DNA of 64,000 nt from positions 32,811-96,810 of the forward strand of contig QBVD01000059.1 in NCBI GenBank assembly GCA_003058525.1, written 5' to 3'. Made by a program: the position numbers and the translations under genes. Shown here piece by piece: positions 1-9,753 of this stretch; the first letter of the stretch is position 1; the number at the start of each line of letters is the position of its first letter. Source of the stretch: a gamma proteobacterium symbiont of Ctena orbiculata (GTDB taxonomy: Bacteria > Pseudomonadota > Gammaproteobacteria > Chromatiales > Chromatiaceae). Below the pieces are notes generated by a model. The model was not told the origin of the DNA, did no database searches, and saw only the letters and a list, made by a program, of their open reading frames with translations.

Positions 1-2
1 AC

Positions 3-347
3 CGTTATGAGGGTAACGACGCCTTCTATTTCAACTGGCGACTGTATATAGAAACAGCCCTGCAACAACCCTTTTCACCCACACATAAAGCGATGTCTGA
101 ACTTGATTTGACTGCCGGTCAGGATGGACATGAAATGGCTGCCAATCTACGGCGTGCATTTTCCGGTATCGTTGCCGGGAATGTGAAGGAGGATGGGATA
201 CGGGCCGTTGAGACGCATGGCCCCTTTATCATCCATGGAGACGAGGAAATCGTCGCCGCCATGGATCGGCTGTTGATCGCTTTTGCCGAACAGAACAGAA
301 TGAAACTGCAGGGGGACTACTCACCCTGTTATGAACTGAAATCATAA
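3..347 (+). CDS. C-terminal part of an unrecognised protein (cut by window edge)
   Basis: The reading frame is open to the left edge and ends in TAA at 345-347, so the first residues visible are internal to a longer protein. An internal ATG at 93 could start an 84-residue protein, but the frame upstream of it reads as ordinary coding sequence rich in aromatic residues (YEGNDAFYFNW), so truncation by the window edge is more likely. The visible part is soluble and mildly acidic, with a plausible helical C-terminus. I do not recognise the family and no catalytic motif stands out. It converges with the minus-strand gene that ends at 461. Confidence 0.5.
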   Translation, partial: RYEGNDAFYFNWRLYIETALQQPFSPTHKAMSELDLTAGQDGHEMAANLRRAFSGIVAGNVKEDGIRAVETHGPFIIHGDEEIVAAMDRLLIAFAEQNRMKLQGDYSPCYELKS

Positions 348-460
348 ACACCCGCTCACCTGTGGCCATCAATAACACGGCACCCTTAATCGCCCCTGTT
401 CAATATAGTCGGATAGTGATGCTTTTTTGCCAGCCCTGAAATTGGCCTGTTTGGGCCTGG

Positions 461-1519
461 TCACTCATCCTCTTCCTCGACTTCCAGCCCCATCCTGTTT
501 GCACGCTTTTTCCATAGCCGTCTGGCCAGCTTTCGCATATCGTCTATACGATCACCCTCATCGACGATTTCGATTCCGAGAATGGTTTCGAGGATATCCT
601 CCAGGGTCAGTATCCCCACCATGCTGCCGTATTGATCCACTACCAGCATAATATGGCCGCGTTTTTCGATAAACAGCTCGAAGGCAACCTGCAGCGAGCT
701 TGTATCCGGCAGTGCCGGTATATCTCGGCGATATACATCCAAGCTTTTCTCAGAATTCCCCCTGGCGTGCGAAAGCAGTAGATCGCTGCGTAATACGAAG
801 CCGGTAACATGGTCGCGATCCCCACTGTAGACCGGTATACGTGAAAAACGGCTGCTATTGTGCTTCTCGAAATACTCCTGGACCTGGAGCGTCTCATCCA
901 GAGAAAACACCACCGTGCGGGGTGTCATGACATCGGTAACGAGGGTTTCCTTGAGCAGAAAGAGATTTTTCAGTATCAACGATTCATGCAGGTCGAGTTT
1001 TCCCTCTTCCACACCGGCTTTCGCCATGGCGGTAAACTCCTCTTTACGGAAATGACCGTGGGAGTGTTTGCGGGAAAGTAACCGTGTCAATAACGCCGAC
1101 ATCACAACAAAGGGATAGAGCACCCAGATCAGGAACCTGAGCGTATAGGCTGTGGCTGGAGCGAGTTGACGCCAGTAATTGGCTCCCAGTGTCTTGGGAA
1201 TGATCTCTGAAAATACCAGTATCATGAACGTGAGCACGGCTGAGGCAACACCCACATAGCCACTGCCGAATACTACCGCCGCCTGGGCTCCGGCTCCTGC
1301 AGCGCCGATGGTATGCGCAGTGGTATTTAAAGTGAGAATCGCTGCCAATGGATCATTTATATCCTTCTTCATCTCCCGCAGAATGGGCGCGGCCCGACTG
1401 CCTTGCTGGTCCAGGACTGAGATATAGGGATGGGTGATACTGAGAATAACAGCCTCTGCAATCGAGCAGAGAAACGAAAAGCCTAAGGCTATGAGTACAT
1501 AGACAATGAGTAACAGCAT
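461..1519 (-). CDS. CNNM-domain / CBS-pair membrane protein (hemolysin C / CorC family)
   Basis: This 352-residue protein has an N-terminal CNNM (DUF21) transmembrane domain of about 160 residues: hydrophobic segments at roughly 1-25, 60-80, 90-110 and 125-147, with the conserved SEIIPKTLGA turn near residues 104-113. A cytosolic CBS pair follows (about 185-320) with the family signatures VTDVMTPR and VGILTLEDILE. Relatives are proposed divalent-cation (Mg/Co) efflux or homeostasis proteins; the old name hemolysin is misleading. The C-terminal CorC/HlyC domain of longer members is absent, and the protein ends in an acidic Glu/Asp tail. No gene follows closely on the same strand, so it is probably transcribed alone. 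The family is clear; substrate and direction of transport are not. Confidence 0.85.
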   Translation of the reverse strand: MLLLIVYVLIALGFSFLCSIAEAVILSITHPYISVLDQQGSRAAPILREMKKDINDPLAAILTLNTTAHTIGAAGAGAQAAVVFGSGYVGVASAVLTFMILVFSEIIPKTLGANYWRQLAPATAYTLRFLIWVLYPFVVMSALLTRLLSRKHSHGHFRKEEFTAMAKAGVEEGKLDLHESLILKNLFLLKETLVTDVMTPRTVVFSLDETLQVQEYFEKHNSSRFSRIPVYSGDRDHVTGFVLRSDLLLSHARGNSEKSLDVYRRDIPALPDTSSLQVAFELFIEKRGHIMLVVDQYGSMVGILTLEDILETILGIEIVDEGDRIDDMRKLARRLWKKRANRMGLEVEEEDE

Positions 1520-1611
1520 TGTTAAACCGTGAGTCAGCTTGTATCAAACATTGTTTATACAGATATTTTCGATTCTTTTCACTATCAGGTCCCGTTAACG
1601 CCGCGCTCTCT

Positions 1612-2106
1612 TCAAGCTGCTGGATCCGCCAGCACCACAATCCCATCCTCATCGGCATAGAGCCACTCACCGGATCTGAAATTGACACCGCTGAAGTTGA
1701 CTTCGACGCCCGTCTCCCCCACTCCCTTCTTAACGCTCTTACGAGGGTTTGTGGCCAATGCCATCACCCCGAGCGACATCTCGCCAATCTCAGCGGCATC
1801 ACGAATACATCCATTCACCAGGACACCTGCCCAGCCGTTGTCTACAGCCTTCTTTGCTAAGATATCACCCAGCATAGCGCAGCGCAGAGACCCGCCACCA
1901 TCAATCACCAGCACCCTGCCCTGCCCCGGTTGATCCAATTCTTCACGCACCATCGAGTTGTCTTCAAAACACTTCAGCGTCGCTATGGGGCCATGGAACA
2001 TCCTACTACCTCCATAGTGACGAAAACCGGGATAACAAATCTGTAGCTTCTCTTCGTGGACATCGTACAGATCGGCTGTCTTCAAAATACCAGCTGCCTG
2101 GTTCAT
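1612..2106 (-). CDS. rraA: RraA family protein (RNase E activity regulator or aldolase-type fold)
   Basis: The 164 residues match the size of E. coli RraA (161) and carry its hallmarks: ATLKCFEDNSMVRE near 42-55, LVIDGGGSLRCAMLGD near 66-81 and the GVLVNGCIRDA signature near 94-104. RraA trimers bind RNase E and the degradosome helicases and slow RNA turnover. The same fold includes 4-hydroxy-4-methyl-2-oxoglutarate/oxaloacetate aldolases, whose G-x20-R-D motif is also met here by the RD of CIRDA, so in vitro lyase activity cannot be excluded. A strong GAGGAG lies 6 bases before the ATG. Expression is probably monocistronic. Assignment to the RraA branch rather than to an aldolase is by length and motif pattern. 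Confidence 0.85.
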   Translation of the reverse strand: MNQAAGILKTADLYDVHEEKLQICYPGFRHYGGSRMFHGPIATLKCFEDNSMVREELDQPGQGRVLVIDGGGSLRCAMLGDILAKKAVDNGWAGVLVNGCIRDAAEIGEMSLGVMALATNPRKSVKKGVGETGVEVNFSGVNFRSGEWLYADEDGIVVLADPAA

Positions 2107-2172
2107 GATGCTCTCCTCACACTTCGTTTAGTCACTATTACCCAAATCATGGGAACACTAAAAAAAACAATA

Positions 2173-2386
2173 CAGGCCGCAAATGAACGCCAATCACCGC
2201 GAATTAACGCGAAAGGTTTTATTAGTTTGCATGAAATGACTCACGAAATACTCATGCTTGCAGCCACGCCATGTACAACGATACGATCTCAATTCAACCT
2301 TACAAAGGGTCAGAAACCTTTCATCCTACATGTAATGACATATCCAATTCGCGTCTGTTTGCTGTAATTAGCATTCATTTGCGGCC
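2173..2386. repeat. Inverted pair of the CGCAAATGAACGC-type dispersed repeat
   Basis: A unit reading GGCCGCAAATGAACGCCAAT begins at 2176 and continues into TCACCGCGAATTAACGCG. Its first 16 bases recur inverted (GCATTCATTTGCGGCC) at 2371-2386. The two arms flank about 185 bp without a convincing gene. Related units occur at 49381-49425, 55041-55085 and, inverted, 55136-55185, so this is a dispersed intergenic family. No function is assigned. Confidence 0.7.
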
Positions 2387-2393
2387 AATCTAC

Positions 2394-2415
2394 TAGGGCC
2401 TGTCAACAGGCCCTA
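2394..2415. repeat. Minimal palindrome matching the ends of the 31.7-kb MITE-like element
   Basis: TAGGGCCTGT-CA-ACAGGCCCTA is a 10-bp-arm palindrome. Its arms are the outermost bases of the 155-bp inverted-repeat element at 31714-31868 (TTAGGGCCTGTTAACA and its inverse). It looks like an element whose two ends are fused with the interior missing. Confidence 0.6.
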
Positions 2416-2427
2416 AGCAGTCTACGT

Positions 2428-2460
2428 TAATAAAAAAAAGCCGCGCCAGAAGCGCGGCCG
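2428..2460 (-). terminator. Rho-independent terminator of the aceBA operon
   Basis: Read on the minus strand, GGCCGCGC-TTCT-GGCGCGGC is followed by eight T residues. The stem is strong and GC-rich with a tetraloop, and it lies about 95 bp after the aceA stop codon in the correct orientation. Confidence 0.9.
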
Positions 2461-2552
2461 AAGGGCAGAAAAAACGGTAATACACACGCAGCAGCACAGC
2501 CTCGGAGGGGTTTGAGTACTGATGCGAAATCAGCTGCGTGTGAAAAGTGAGC

Positions 2553-3875
2553 CTACATACCAGCTGCGCTGTCGAACTGCTCCTCTTCCGTGGATCCGGT
2601 CAATGCGGTAACTGATGACGCACCCCCCTGGATAACGGTGGTTACATCGTCAAAATATCCGGCGCCTACCTCTTGTTGATGTGAGACGAAGGTATAACCT
2701 TTATCACGTGCTGCAAATTCGGGTTCCTGAACCTTCTCAACATAGTGTTTCATGCCCTCACCACGGGCATATTCATAGGCGAGATCGAACATGTTGAACC
2801 ACATGTTGTGAATACCGGCCAAGGTGATGAACTGATACTTGTAACCCATGCCTGATAGTTCATCCTGGAACTTGGCAATGGTCTTGTCGTCCAGATTCTT
2901 TTTCCAGTTGAACGACGGCGAACAGTTATATGCCAGCAGCTTGTTGGGATTTTCCGCCAATACGGCCTGTGCGAATTCACGGGCAAAGCCGAGGTCCGGC
3001 GTACCTGTCTCACACCACACCAGATCCGCATAAGGCGCATAGGCCACTCCACGTGAAATGGCCTGTTCCAAGCCGTTCTTGACACGGTAGAAACCCTCGT
3101 CAGTCCGCTCACCGGTGAGGAAGGGTTGATCATTGGCGTCCACATCGGAGGTCAACAGATTGGCTGCCTCGGAATCGGTACGCGCCAGTACCAGAGTGGG
3201 CACGCCCATGACATCAGCCGCCAGACGGGCGGCAATCAGCTTTTGCACCGCTTCCTGGGTCGGCACCAGTACCTTGCCACCCATATGACCGCACTTTTTA
3301 ACCGCCGCGAGTTGATCTTCGAAATGCACACCGGCCGCACCTGCGGCAATCATGTTCTTCATTAATTCGAAGGCGTTGAGCACACCGCCGAAGCCTGCCT
3401 CGGCATCGGCAACGATTGGCAGGAAGTAGTCGATGTAGCCTTCATCTTCCGGTCCGATATCCCGTGACCACTGAATCTCATCGGCGCGTTTGAAGGCACT
3501 ATTGATACGGCGCACCATGGTGGGTACCGAATCGTAGGCGTAGAGGGATTGATCCGGATACATGGTCTCGGAGGTATTGCCGTCTGCCGCAACCTGCCAG
3601 CCGGAGAGATAGATCGCCTCGATGCCTGCCTTGGCCTGCTGCATGGCCTGCCCGCCGGTGATAGCGCCCATGCAGTTCACATATCCCTTCTTGGCATCGC
3701 CATGAACCAGTTTCCAGAGTTTTTCTGCGCCTTGCTTGGCGTAGGTGTGTTCGGGTTGTACCGAACCGCGAAGACGTACTACGTCTTCTGCGCTGTAACC
3801 GCGTTTCACATCGGTCCAGCGGGGATTTTCCGCCCAATCCTTTTGCAAGGCTTCGATCTGTTCTCTACGTGTCAT
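2553..3875 (-). CDS. aceA: Isocitrate lyase
   Basis: Isocitrate lyase cleaves isocitrate into glyoxylate and succinate, the first glyoxylate-shunt step, in the cytosol. The sequence is near collinear with E. coli AceA, including the catalytic KKCGH loop at residues 193-197 (active-site Cys195, the same number as E. coli), the [10 protein letters not shown] metal-binding region and [14 protein letters not shown] near residues 320-335. The frame continues 23 codons upstream to 3944, but the start at 3875 is preferred: a GGAG sits 9 bases before that ATG, homology begins there ([12 protein letters not shown]) and the numbering then matches E. coli. The gene follows aceB by 52 bp on the same strand and is probably cotranscribed with it. 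A terminator follows at 2428-2460. Confidence 0.97.
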   Translation of the reverse strand: MTRREQIEALQKDWAENPRWTDVKRGYSAEDVVRLRGSVQPEHTYAKQGAEKLWKLVHGDAKKGYVNCMGAITGGQAMQQAKAGIEAIYLSGWQVAADGNTSETMYPDQSLYAYDSVPTMVRRINSAFKRADEIQWSRDIGPEDEGYIDYFLPIVADAEAGFGGVLNAFELMKNMIAAGAAGVHFEDQLAAVKKCGHMGGKVLVPTQEAVQKLIAARLAADVMGVPTLVLARTDSEAANLLTSDVDANDQPFLTGERTDEGFYRVKNGLEQAISRGVAYAPYADLVWCETGTPDLGFAREFAQAVLAENPNKLLAYNCSPSFNWKKNLDDKTIAKFQDELSGMGYKYQFITLAGIHNMWFNMFDLAYEYARGEGMKHYVEKVQEPEFAARDKGYTFVSHQQEVGAGYFDDVTTVIQGGASSVTALTGSTEEEQFDSAAGM

Positions 3876-3927
3876 CTGTCGTTTCTCCAGTGGTATATTT
3901 GGTTCAGTTTTTTGCTTTCGCCCCAAC

Positions 3928-5541
3928 TCAGTCGAGTTGCTCATAGGCAGGCAGAGTTAGAAACTCCTCGAATTCATCAGCCGCGACGATTTGCCGCAAC
4001 AGGGTTGCCGCCAGTTCGTATTGGCCAGCTTCATAAGCCAGTTCACCCGTTTCTTTCCGAATCAGCTCCAGCTCGTCGCTGACCGCATGGTCGAAAAGCT
4101 GATAGGTGACATCCCGGCCATCATCGAGCACCCCGTTGGGATAGCGAATCCATTGCCAGATCTGCGAGCGGGCAATCTCCGCGGTTGCCGCATCCTCCAT
4201 CAGATGGTGAATCGGCACGGCGCCACGCCCACCCAACCAGGCGGCCATGTAGCGCAGCGCGGCACTGATATTGTTGCGCAATCCCGCTTCTGTTATTTCA
4301 CCTTCCGGCACCTGTAACAGGTCACTGCCGGCGACAACCAAACCATCATCCATATGGTCGAGTTGATTGGGACCGGGCATATGTTTATCGAAAACTTCCA
4401 TCGCTATCGGCACCAATCCGGGATGGGCAACCCATGTGCCGTCATGGCCATCCCCTGCTTCACGTTCCTTATCCAGGCGAACCTTCTGTTTGGCTTCAGC
4501 ATCCGCCACCGCATCGTCACGGATCGGAATCTGCGCCGCCATGCCTCCCATGGCGTGGGCGCCTCGGCGATGACAGGTATTGATCAATAGCTTTGAATAG
4601 GTTCGCAGAAAGGGAACGGACATGGTGACCTGGCTGCGATCGGGCAGCACGCATTCGGGATGCGCGTGAAAACGCTTGATGAAGCTGAAGATGTAGTCCC
4701 AACGTCCGCAGTTGAGACCGCAGATATAGTCACGCAGCTCGTAGAGGATTTCATCCATCTCGAAGACAGCCGTGATGGTCTCGATCAACACGGTACAGCG
4801 GATCGTCCCAAGCTCCAGATCCAATTGCCTTTCCGACCACATGAAGATGTCCCGCCACAGTTGGGCCTCCATGTGGTTTTCCATTTTCGGCAGATAAAAA
4901 TAGGGCCCGGTACCCCGATCAAGCAGGGCTTTTGCGTTATGAAACAGGTAGAGACCGAAATCAAACAAAGCTGCGGAGAGACGACGCCCGTCCACCAGTA
5001 CATGTTTCTCTTCCAGGTGCCATCCCCTGGGGCGAACGATCAGCGTCGCCAACTCATCTTTGAGGCTGTAGGCTTTGCCTTCCGGACTGGTGTAGGACAG
5101 GGTTCGATTGACTGCCTCCCTCAGGTTGATTTGACCCTCGACAGTGGCTTCCCAGGTCGGCGAGTGTGCGTCTTCCAAATCCGCCATGAAACATTTGGCG
5201 CCTGAGTTCAATGCATTTATCAGCATTTTGCGATCAACCGGGCCGGTAATCTCCACCCGCCGGTCCTGAAGATCCGCCGGTGCCGGCCGAACCTTCCACT
5301 CCGACTGCCTTATGTCGCTGGTTTGCTCTGGAAAATCGGGTAGCTCACCACCATTCAGGCGTACCTGCCTCTCCTCCCTGAGCTGCAGCAGTTCTCGCCG
5401 CCTGCCGCCGAAATGGCGTTCAAGCTCAGCAACGAAATGCAGGGCTTCCGATGTGAGGACAGTTTCGAATCCCGTACCCATGGGACCGGTTACTCTTACC
5501 TCATGTGGCTGCTGCCTGAGACCCGTCGGCGTGCTGGACAT
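3928..5541 (-). CDS. aceB: Malate synthase A
   Basis: Malate synthase condenses glyoxylate with acetyl-CoA to malate, completing the glyoxylate shunt. Family blocks are present in order: [14 protein letters not shown] and [13 protein letters not shown] early, [12 protein letters not shown] mid-protein, then [42 protein letters not shown] and [10 protein letters not shown] in the C-terminal half. The chosen start gives 537 residues, close to the 533 of E. coli AceB, with GAGGAG about 10 bases upstream. An alternative in-frame ATG at 5574 would add 11 basic residues without homology. It is the promoter-proximal gene of an aceB-aceA pair. The A isoform lacks the long insertion of malate synthase G. 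Confidence 0.97.
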   Translation of the reverse strand: MSSTPTGLRQQPHEVRVTGPMGTGFETVLTSEALHFVAELERHFGGRRRELLQLREERQVRLNGGELPDFPEQTSDIRQSEWKVRPAPADLQDRRVEITGPVDRKMLINALNSGAKCFMADLEDAHSPTWEATVEGQINLREAVNRTLSYTSPEGKAYSLKDELATLIVRPRGWHLEEKHVLVDGRRLSAALFDFGLYLFHNAKALLDRGTGPYFYLPKMENHMEAQLWRDIFMWSERQLDLELGTIRCTVLIETITAVFEMDEILYELRDYICGLNCGRWDYIFSFIKRFHAHPECVLPDRSQVTMSVPFLRTYSKLLINTCHRRGAHAMGGMAAQIPIRDDAVADAEAKQKVRLDKEREAGDGHDGTWVAHPGLVPIAMEVFDKHMPGPNQLDHMDDGLVVAGSDLLQVPEGEITEAGLRNNISAALRYMAAWLGGRGAVPIHHLMEDAATAEIARSQIWQWIRYPNGVLDDGRDVTYQLFDHAVSDELELIRKETGELAYEAGQYELAATLLRQIVAADEFEEFLTLPAYEQLD

Positions 5542-5799
5542 AATCTTTGTTCTCCTCATCTTCACTCTTGCCATGCACCTTAAGCGGGCATGGAATTAGT
5601 TATCTTTTAGTCGTGTCCCGATCTGAGGCTCACGATCATTTTGTGCACTGCGTTAAAGCATAGTGAAAAGGTCAAGATTATTTTCAAAAAAATATCAATA
5701 GTTAGCTTTGATAAAAAAAATAGTGCGGTGCAAAAAAATCAGCTAAACCTTAGTAAATATCTCAAGTTTTAGAGCCATACACCGAATAAGCGCACCAAA
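5542..5799. promoter_or_regulatory. Divergent control region between aceB and aceK
   Basis: These 258 bp are AT-rich, especially 5670-5760 with several A tracts, and must hold the promoters of both aceBA (minus) and aceK (plus). A GTGCACTGCG-type element near 5641-5652 and GTGCGGTGCA near 5723-5732 resemble each other and could be binding half-sites, but I cannot assign a regulator. No ORF is present. Confidence 0.4.
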
Positions 5800-7563
5800 A
5801 TGATGCAAATCCATCCACGTCAGATTGCACAATCGATACTTACAGGGTTTGAGCGACACTTCTCCTTTTTCCAGGAGATCAGCAGCGCCGCCCGCCATCG
5901 CTTCGAGTATGCGGACTGGGATGCGGTAAGGGAGGCCTCTGCAAAACGCATCAGTTTCTACGATTTGCGGGTGCAGGAGGCGATTGAGCGACTACACGCA
6001 AATTTCGGCATCAGCGATCTGGATGAGAAACTGTGGCAGCAGGTCAAACAGACCTACGCCGACATGCTGAAGACCCATAGTCGGCCGGAGCTCGCTGAGA
6101 CGTTCTACAATTCAGTATTCTGCCGTCTGTTCGACCGCAAGTATTACGATAACGACAAAATCTTCATAGAATCCCAGGTCGATCGTGATCAGTTATCGGT
6201 ACGTTATCGCGTCTATATGTCTTTCCATGTCGCTGAAGGGGGACTGACCGGAACGATCTGGGATATTCTCTCGGCCTTCTATTTCTCACTCCCTTACGAA
6301 GATATCAAGCGGGACTGCGAACGGGTGGCTCAATCCCTGCTCGATCAGGCCGGATTCGATGAGCTCCCGGTAGATTTGCGCTTCGATCTGCTGGAATCCC
6401 CATTTTATCGAAATAAAGCCGCCTACATCATAGGGCGCATGGTATACGGCGATCAGGTTCGACCCTTCATCCTGCCGCTGATCAATAACGAAAACGGTGG
6501 TCTGTATGTGGACACCCTGCTCATCCGGGGCCGCCATGTAGAGGCTGTGTTTAGCTTTGCCCGGGCCTACTTCATGGCTAAGACACCGGTACCAACGGCA
6601 ACGGTCGAGTTTCTGCAGAGCATCATGCCCTACAAGACCCTGGCTGAACTCTATAACAGTATCGGTTTTCACAAACAGGCCAAGAATGAGTTCTACAGAG
6701 ACCTGCTGAATCATCTTGCCGAAAGTAATGATCTATTTGTAACCGCTGCCGGAACACCCGGATTGGTCATGCAGGTATTTACACTTCCCTCTTTTCCCTA
6801 TGTATTCAAGGTGATTCGAGACCGTTTCCCTCCCCAAAAAGAGGTCACCCACAAGCTAGTGAAAGAGCGTTACCTACAGGTCAAGAAACACGATCGTATC
6901 GGCCGCATGGCCGATACGCTGGATTTCATGGATGTCGCCCTGCCCATCGAACGCATAGAAGCCGAATTATTGCAGGAACTGCAGGAGACAGTGGGCTCTC
7001 AACTGGAATACGATGGCGACATGCTGGTCATCAGGCACCTCTATATCGAACGCCGGATGGTGCCTCTCAATCTCTATCTGCATAACTCGGATGAAACCCA
7101 GACCAGAGAGATACTTGATGATTGGGGACTGGCCTTAAAACAGCTGATGGGCGTGAATATCTTTCCCGGAGACCTGCTGTTCAAGAATTTTGGTGTCAAC
7201 TGCCAGGGTAAGGTTGTTTTCTACGATTATGACGAGATTTGTTATCTCAGTGAAGTCAACTTCCGCAAGATCCCCCCGCCTAGGAGCTCCCTGGACCTCT
7301 ACCGTGATGAGCCCTGGTATAGCATCAATCCCAACGATGTCTTTCCGGAAGAGTTCATTACCTTCGTAACCACAGATGCGAAAACACGCAAGTTACTGAT
7401 GGATCTGCATCCCGAACTTTTCGATTACAGATATTGGCAGATGGCTCAACGGAATCTTGCGGCAGGGATTCAGGCGGATGTATTTCCCTATTCCCAAAAA
7501 CTGCGCTTTGCACGTCCTGAAACAGTACCGGGAGAAGCGATAGACCTTGCCAACACGGCATAG
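5800..7563 (+). CDS. aceK: Isocitrate dehydrogenase kinase/phosphatase
   Basis: AceK reversibly phosphorylates isocitrate dehydrogenase and so sends isocitrate to the TCA cycle or the glyoxylate shunt. At 587 residues it matches E. coli AceK (578). The N-terminal regulatory half carries RISFYDLRVQEAIERL. The C-terminal kinase-like half includes FKVIRDRFPPQKE (nucleotide-binding lysine region, about residues 326-345), LGR-type helices, and the family-specific VFYDYDEICYL block near 471-481, which holds the catalytic and metal-binding Asp residues. The ATG-ATG start has no strong Shine-Dalgarno sequence. The gene is divergent from aceBA, unlike the aceBAK order of enterobacteria, so its expression is not tied to aceBA by readthrough. 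Confidence 0.96.
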   Translation: MMQIHPRQIAQSILTGFERHFSFFQEISSAARHRFEYADWDAVREASAKRISFYDLRVQEAIERLHANFGISDLDEKLWQQVKQTYADMLKTHSRPELAETFYNSVFCRLFDRKYYDNDKIFIESQVDRDQLSVRYRVYMSFHVAEGGLTGTIWDILSAFYFSLPYEDIKRDCERVAQSLLDQAGFDELPVDLRFDLLESPFYRNKAAYIIGRMVYGDQVRPFILPLINNENGGLYVDTLLIRGRHVEAVFSFARAYFMAKTPVPTATVEFLQSIMPYKTLAELYNSIGFHKQAKNEFYRDLLNHLAESNDLFVTAAGTPGLVMQVFTLPSFPYVFKVIRDRFPPQKEVTHKLVKERYLQVKKHDRIGRMADTLDFMDVALPIERIEAELLQELQETVGSQLEYDGDMLVIRHLYIERRMVPLNLYLHNSDETQTREILDDWGLALKQLMGVNIFPGDLLFKNFGVNCQGKVVFYDYDEICYLSEVNFRKIPPPRSSLDLYRDEPWYSINPNDVFPEEFITFVTTDAKTRKLLMDLHPELFDYRYWQMAQRNLAAGIQADVFPYSQKLRFARPETVPGEAIDLANTA

Positions 7564-7652
7564 GAGGTTCAGAAAACATCGAAGATAGCTGTCTTGACTG
7601 TCCCCCAACAAGGGTGCAGGCGATAGCGCCTCAATCTAAACGAGCTGTAATA

Positions 7653-9053
7653 TTATTGCGCACCTTTGCCAAGCAGCACCACTTCGATGGTCTGTAACAG
7701 AATGATGAAATCGAGCATCGTACTGGCATTCTTCACGTAGTAGAGGTCATACTCCAGCTTGCGCTTCGCATCCTCTTCCGAAGCGCCATAAGGGTAGAGT
7801 AACTGAGCCCATCCTGTCAATCCAGGCTTGACCCAGTGGCGCTGCAGATAGTAGGGAATGTCATTCGAAAGCTGCAGTACAAACTCCGGCCGTTCCGGGC
7901 GAGGGCCCACCAAACTCATATCCCCATTCAATATATTGAAAATCTGCGGCAATTCGTCAAGGCGGGTCTTTCTGAGGAAACCACCCAGTTTAGTGATCCG
8001 GGTGTCGTTTTTACTTGCCCACCTTGCGACGCCATCAGCCTCCGCATCAGTACGCATACTGCGGAATTTGTAAACCTTGAACAGCTTACCGTTTTTTCCC
8101 ACTCGTACCTGGCTATACAGGATGGGATCCCTGCCACCCGACTCAATCAAGCTGGCAAGCGTAACCAGAACCATTATTGGAGCAGACACAATGAAAATCA
8201 CGATGCCCACGATCATATCGAAAGACTTCTTTATGGTTCGGTTTAAGGCTCTTTGACGATATCCATCGGTGTACAGCATCCAGCTGGGATAGAGCAGATC
8301 GATGTTGATGATCGAAAGTTCCTTCTCAAAAAAGGTCAGCAGATCGAGGATCTGAATCCCCTTTATCTTGCACTCCAGCAGCTCATGGTTTGGCAGTTTC
8401 TTACGTCTGTCATCCACAGCCACCACGATTTCATCAACTGCCAGACGATTTGAGATCTCGAGCAGTGTCTGATCCTTTACAACTTGCCGCTCCTCATCGA
8501 TCAATTCGATTCGTTCACCCAGATTGACATAACCGACAACGACGATGCCTACGGTATCCTTAGCCTTGACCGACTCTTCGATCCTATCCGCATTAATCCC
8601 GACACCCAGCACCAAAACACGACGCTTCAACGTCTTATCCGAGGTGACCCTGACAAACAGGGTCCTGGCAACGAGAATTCCCAGTATCGATATGATTAGA
8701 CCGTGGGTGAGTAGCGAGCGCTCGGAGATGGGGAACAGCTGCAGGGTAAAGAACAATGAAGCCATTGCCAAACCACCGACCAGAAACCCAAGTATCAGCC
8801 TGAGCAAAAACCCCGATGAGGAGGCCATTGAACCCTTTTGGTAAAGACCCAATGCCGTGAGGGACGAAAACATGATCACAGCGAAAAAGGCCGGCAGGTT
8901 TTTCAGCATCTCATCATCGACGGGAATTGGGCTGGTACTGTATTTGTGGCGCAGATATATCGCACCTAACATCGATAAAAAAAAGATAAGGGTCTCTATG
9001 ACACCAAGCAGGACAACCGCCTTAGATATGTAGATGCCAAAAAGCTTGATCAT
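7653..9053 (-). CDS. Undecaprenyl-phosphate sugar phosphotransferase, EpsB/TIGR03013-like
   Basis: This polyprenyl glycosylphosphotransferase would move a sugar-1-phosphate from a nucleotide sugar to undecaprenyl phosphate, the first step of an exopolysaccharide. The N-terminus has about four or five transmembrane helices within residues 8-130. A Rossmann-like CoA-binding-type segment follows (RVLVLGVG, about 145-152), then another TM helix (about 280-302) and the catalytic bacterial sugar transferase domain, with YKFRSMRTDAE, the TRLDELPQ-type block, GDMSLVGPRPERPEF and KPGLTGWAQ. The best match in my knowledge is the sugar transferase accompanying PEP-CTERM/exosortase or Eps clusters. No glycosyltransferases, polymerase or exosortase lie beside it here, so it stands alone. 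Confidence 0.88.
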   Translation of the reverse strand: MIKLFGIYISKAVVLLGVIETLIFFLSMLGAIYLRHKYSTSPIPVDDEMLKNLPAFFAVIMFSSLTALGLYQKGSMASSSGFLLRLILGFLVGGLAMASLFFTLQLFPISERSLLTHGLIISILGILVARTLFVRVTSDKTLKRRVLVLGVGINADRIEESVKAKDTVGIVVVGYVNLGERIELIDEERQVVKDQTLLEISNRLAVDEIVVAVDDRRKKLPNHELLECKIKGIQILDLLTFFEKELSIINIDLLYPSWMLYTDGYRQRALNRTIKKSFDMIVGIVIFIVSAPIMVLVTLASLIESGGRDPILYSQVRVGKNGKLFKVYKFRSMRTDAEADGVARWASKNDTRITKLGGFLRKTRLDELPQIFNILNGDMSLVGPRPERPEFVLQLSNDIPYYLQRHWVKPGLTGWAQLLYPYGASEEDAKRKLEYDLYYVKNASTMLDFIILLQTIEVVLLGKGAQ

Positions 9054-9311
9054 GACTGCGCTATATCTGTCCTTCTACCGGGTATTTTGCTGAAATCTGC
9101 CAATCCAGATCCTTAACAATATAAATTAGTTATCCAACCTACCCGTAACTAGCGACCGGATTCTAACAAATTTTAAATAAAATAACCGGATGGATTCTGT
9201 TTCTTGGATTCGACTGAACTATACGAAATCTGAAGAACCCATCCTCGATTGAAAGACGACTAATATAATTGACGATATAGCAATCACCTGTGCTTCGAAG
9301 GAGGAATCCAC

Positions 9312-9515
9312 GTGCCATATGTCAATATCAAAATCACAAGAGAAGAGGTTACCAAGGAACAGAAACAACAACTTATCACCGGTGCGACCCGGCTATTGGC
9401 GGACATTCTGGGAAAAAACCCGGCCACCACCTTTGTAATCATCGAGGAGGTCGATACGGATAATTGGGGCATAGCCGGTGAACAGGTCACTGAACGACGC
9501 AAAAAAGGGCTCTAG
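9312..9515 (+). CDS. 4-oxalocrotonate tautomerase family protein
   Basis: A 67-residue protein that starts with GTG and has Pro as residue 2 (MPYVNIKIT). In this family the initiator Met is removed and the N-terminal Pro is the catalytic base. The small beta-alpha-beta fold is evident, with the VIIEEVDTDNWGIAG motif characteristic of bacterial 4-OT-like members. GGAGGA sits 7 bases before the GTG, so the start is well supported and puts Pro at the required position. No aromatic degradation genes lie nearby and the physiological substrate is unknown. A REP-like palindrome follows. Confidence 0.87.
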   Translation: MPYVNIKITREEVTKEQKQQLITGATRLLADILGKNPATTFVIIEEVDTDNWGIAGEQVTERRKKGL

Positions 9516-9554
9516 TGCGAATAGCACTTAACTTATGACGAATTTCAGGATTTT

Positions 9555-9633
9555 CGTCATTCCGGCGCAGGCCGGAATCCAGGAATACCATCTCCATAAA
9601 GCATTCTGGATCCCGGCATGCGCCGGGATGACG
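9555..9633. repeat. REP-like double palindrome (CGTCATTCCGG...CCGGGATGACG)
   Basis: The unit starts CGTCATTCCGGCGCAGGCCG and ends with the near-inverse ATCCCGGCATGCGCCGGGAT-GACG, with about 25 bp between the two smaller palindromes. This structure is a common dispersed intergenic element in Proteobacteria. Only one copy was noticed in the window. Confidence 0.75.
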
Positions 9634-9692
9634 GTGGTTCTCGGCTTAAGTAAGCGCCATTCGGCTCTAGTACCTGTCTTAAGGCAGATTGA

Positions 9693-9720
9693 CAAAACCC
9701 GCTCAGAAGAGCGGGTTAAT
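9693..9720 (-). terminator. Rho-independent terminator of adk
   Basis: On the minus strand AACCCGCTC-TTCT-GAGCGGGTTTTG forms a 9-bp GC-rich stem with a TTCT loop and a short T run, about 35 bp after the adk stop codon. Confidence 0.85.
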
Positions 9721-9753
9721 TGTATTTCACAGAAAACCTGGCGATTGATGGGA

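Noticed and set aside
2056..2367. 103-residue plus-strand ORF upstream of the ace genes
   Set aside because: It overlaps rraA and the dispersed repeat, with no protein-like features.
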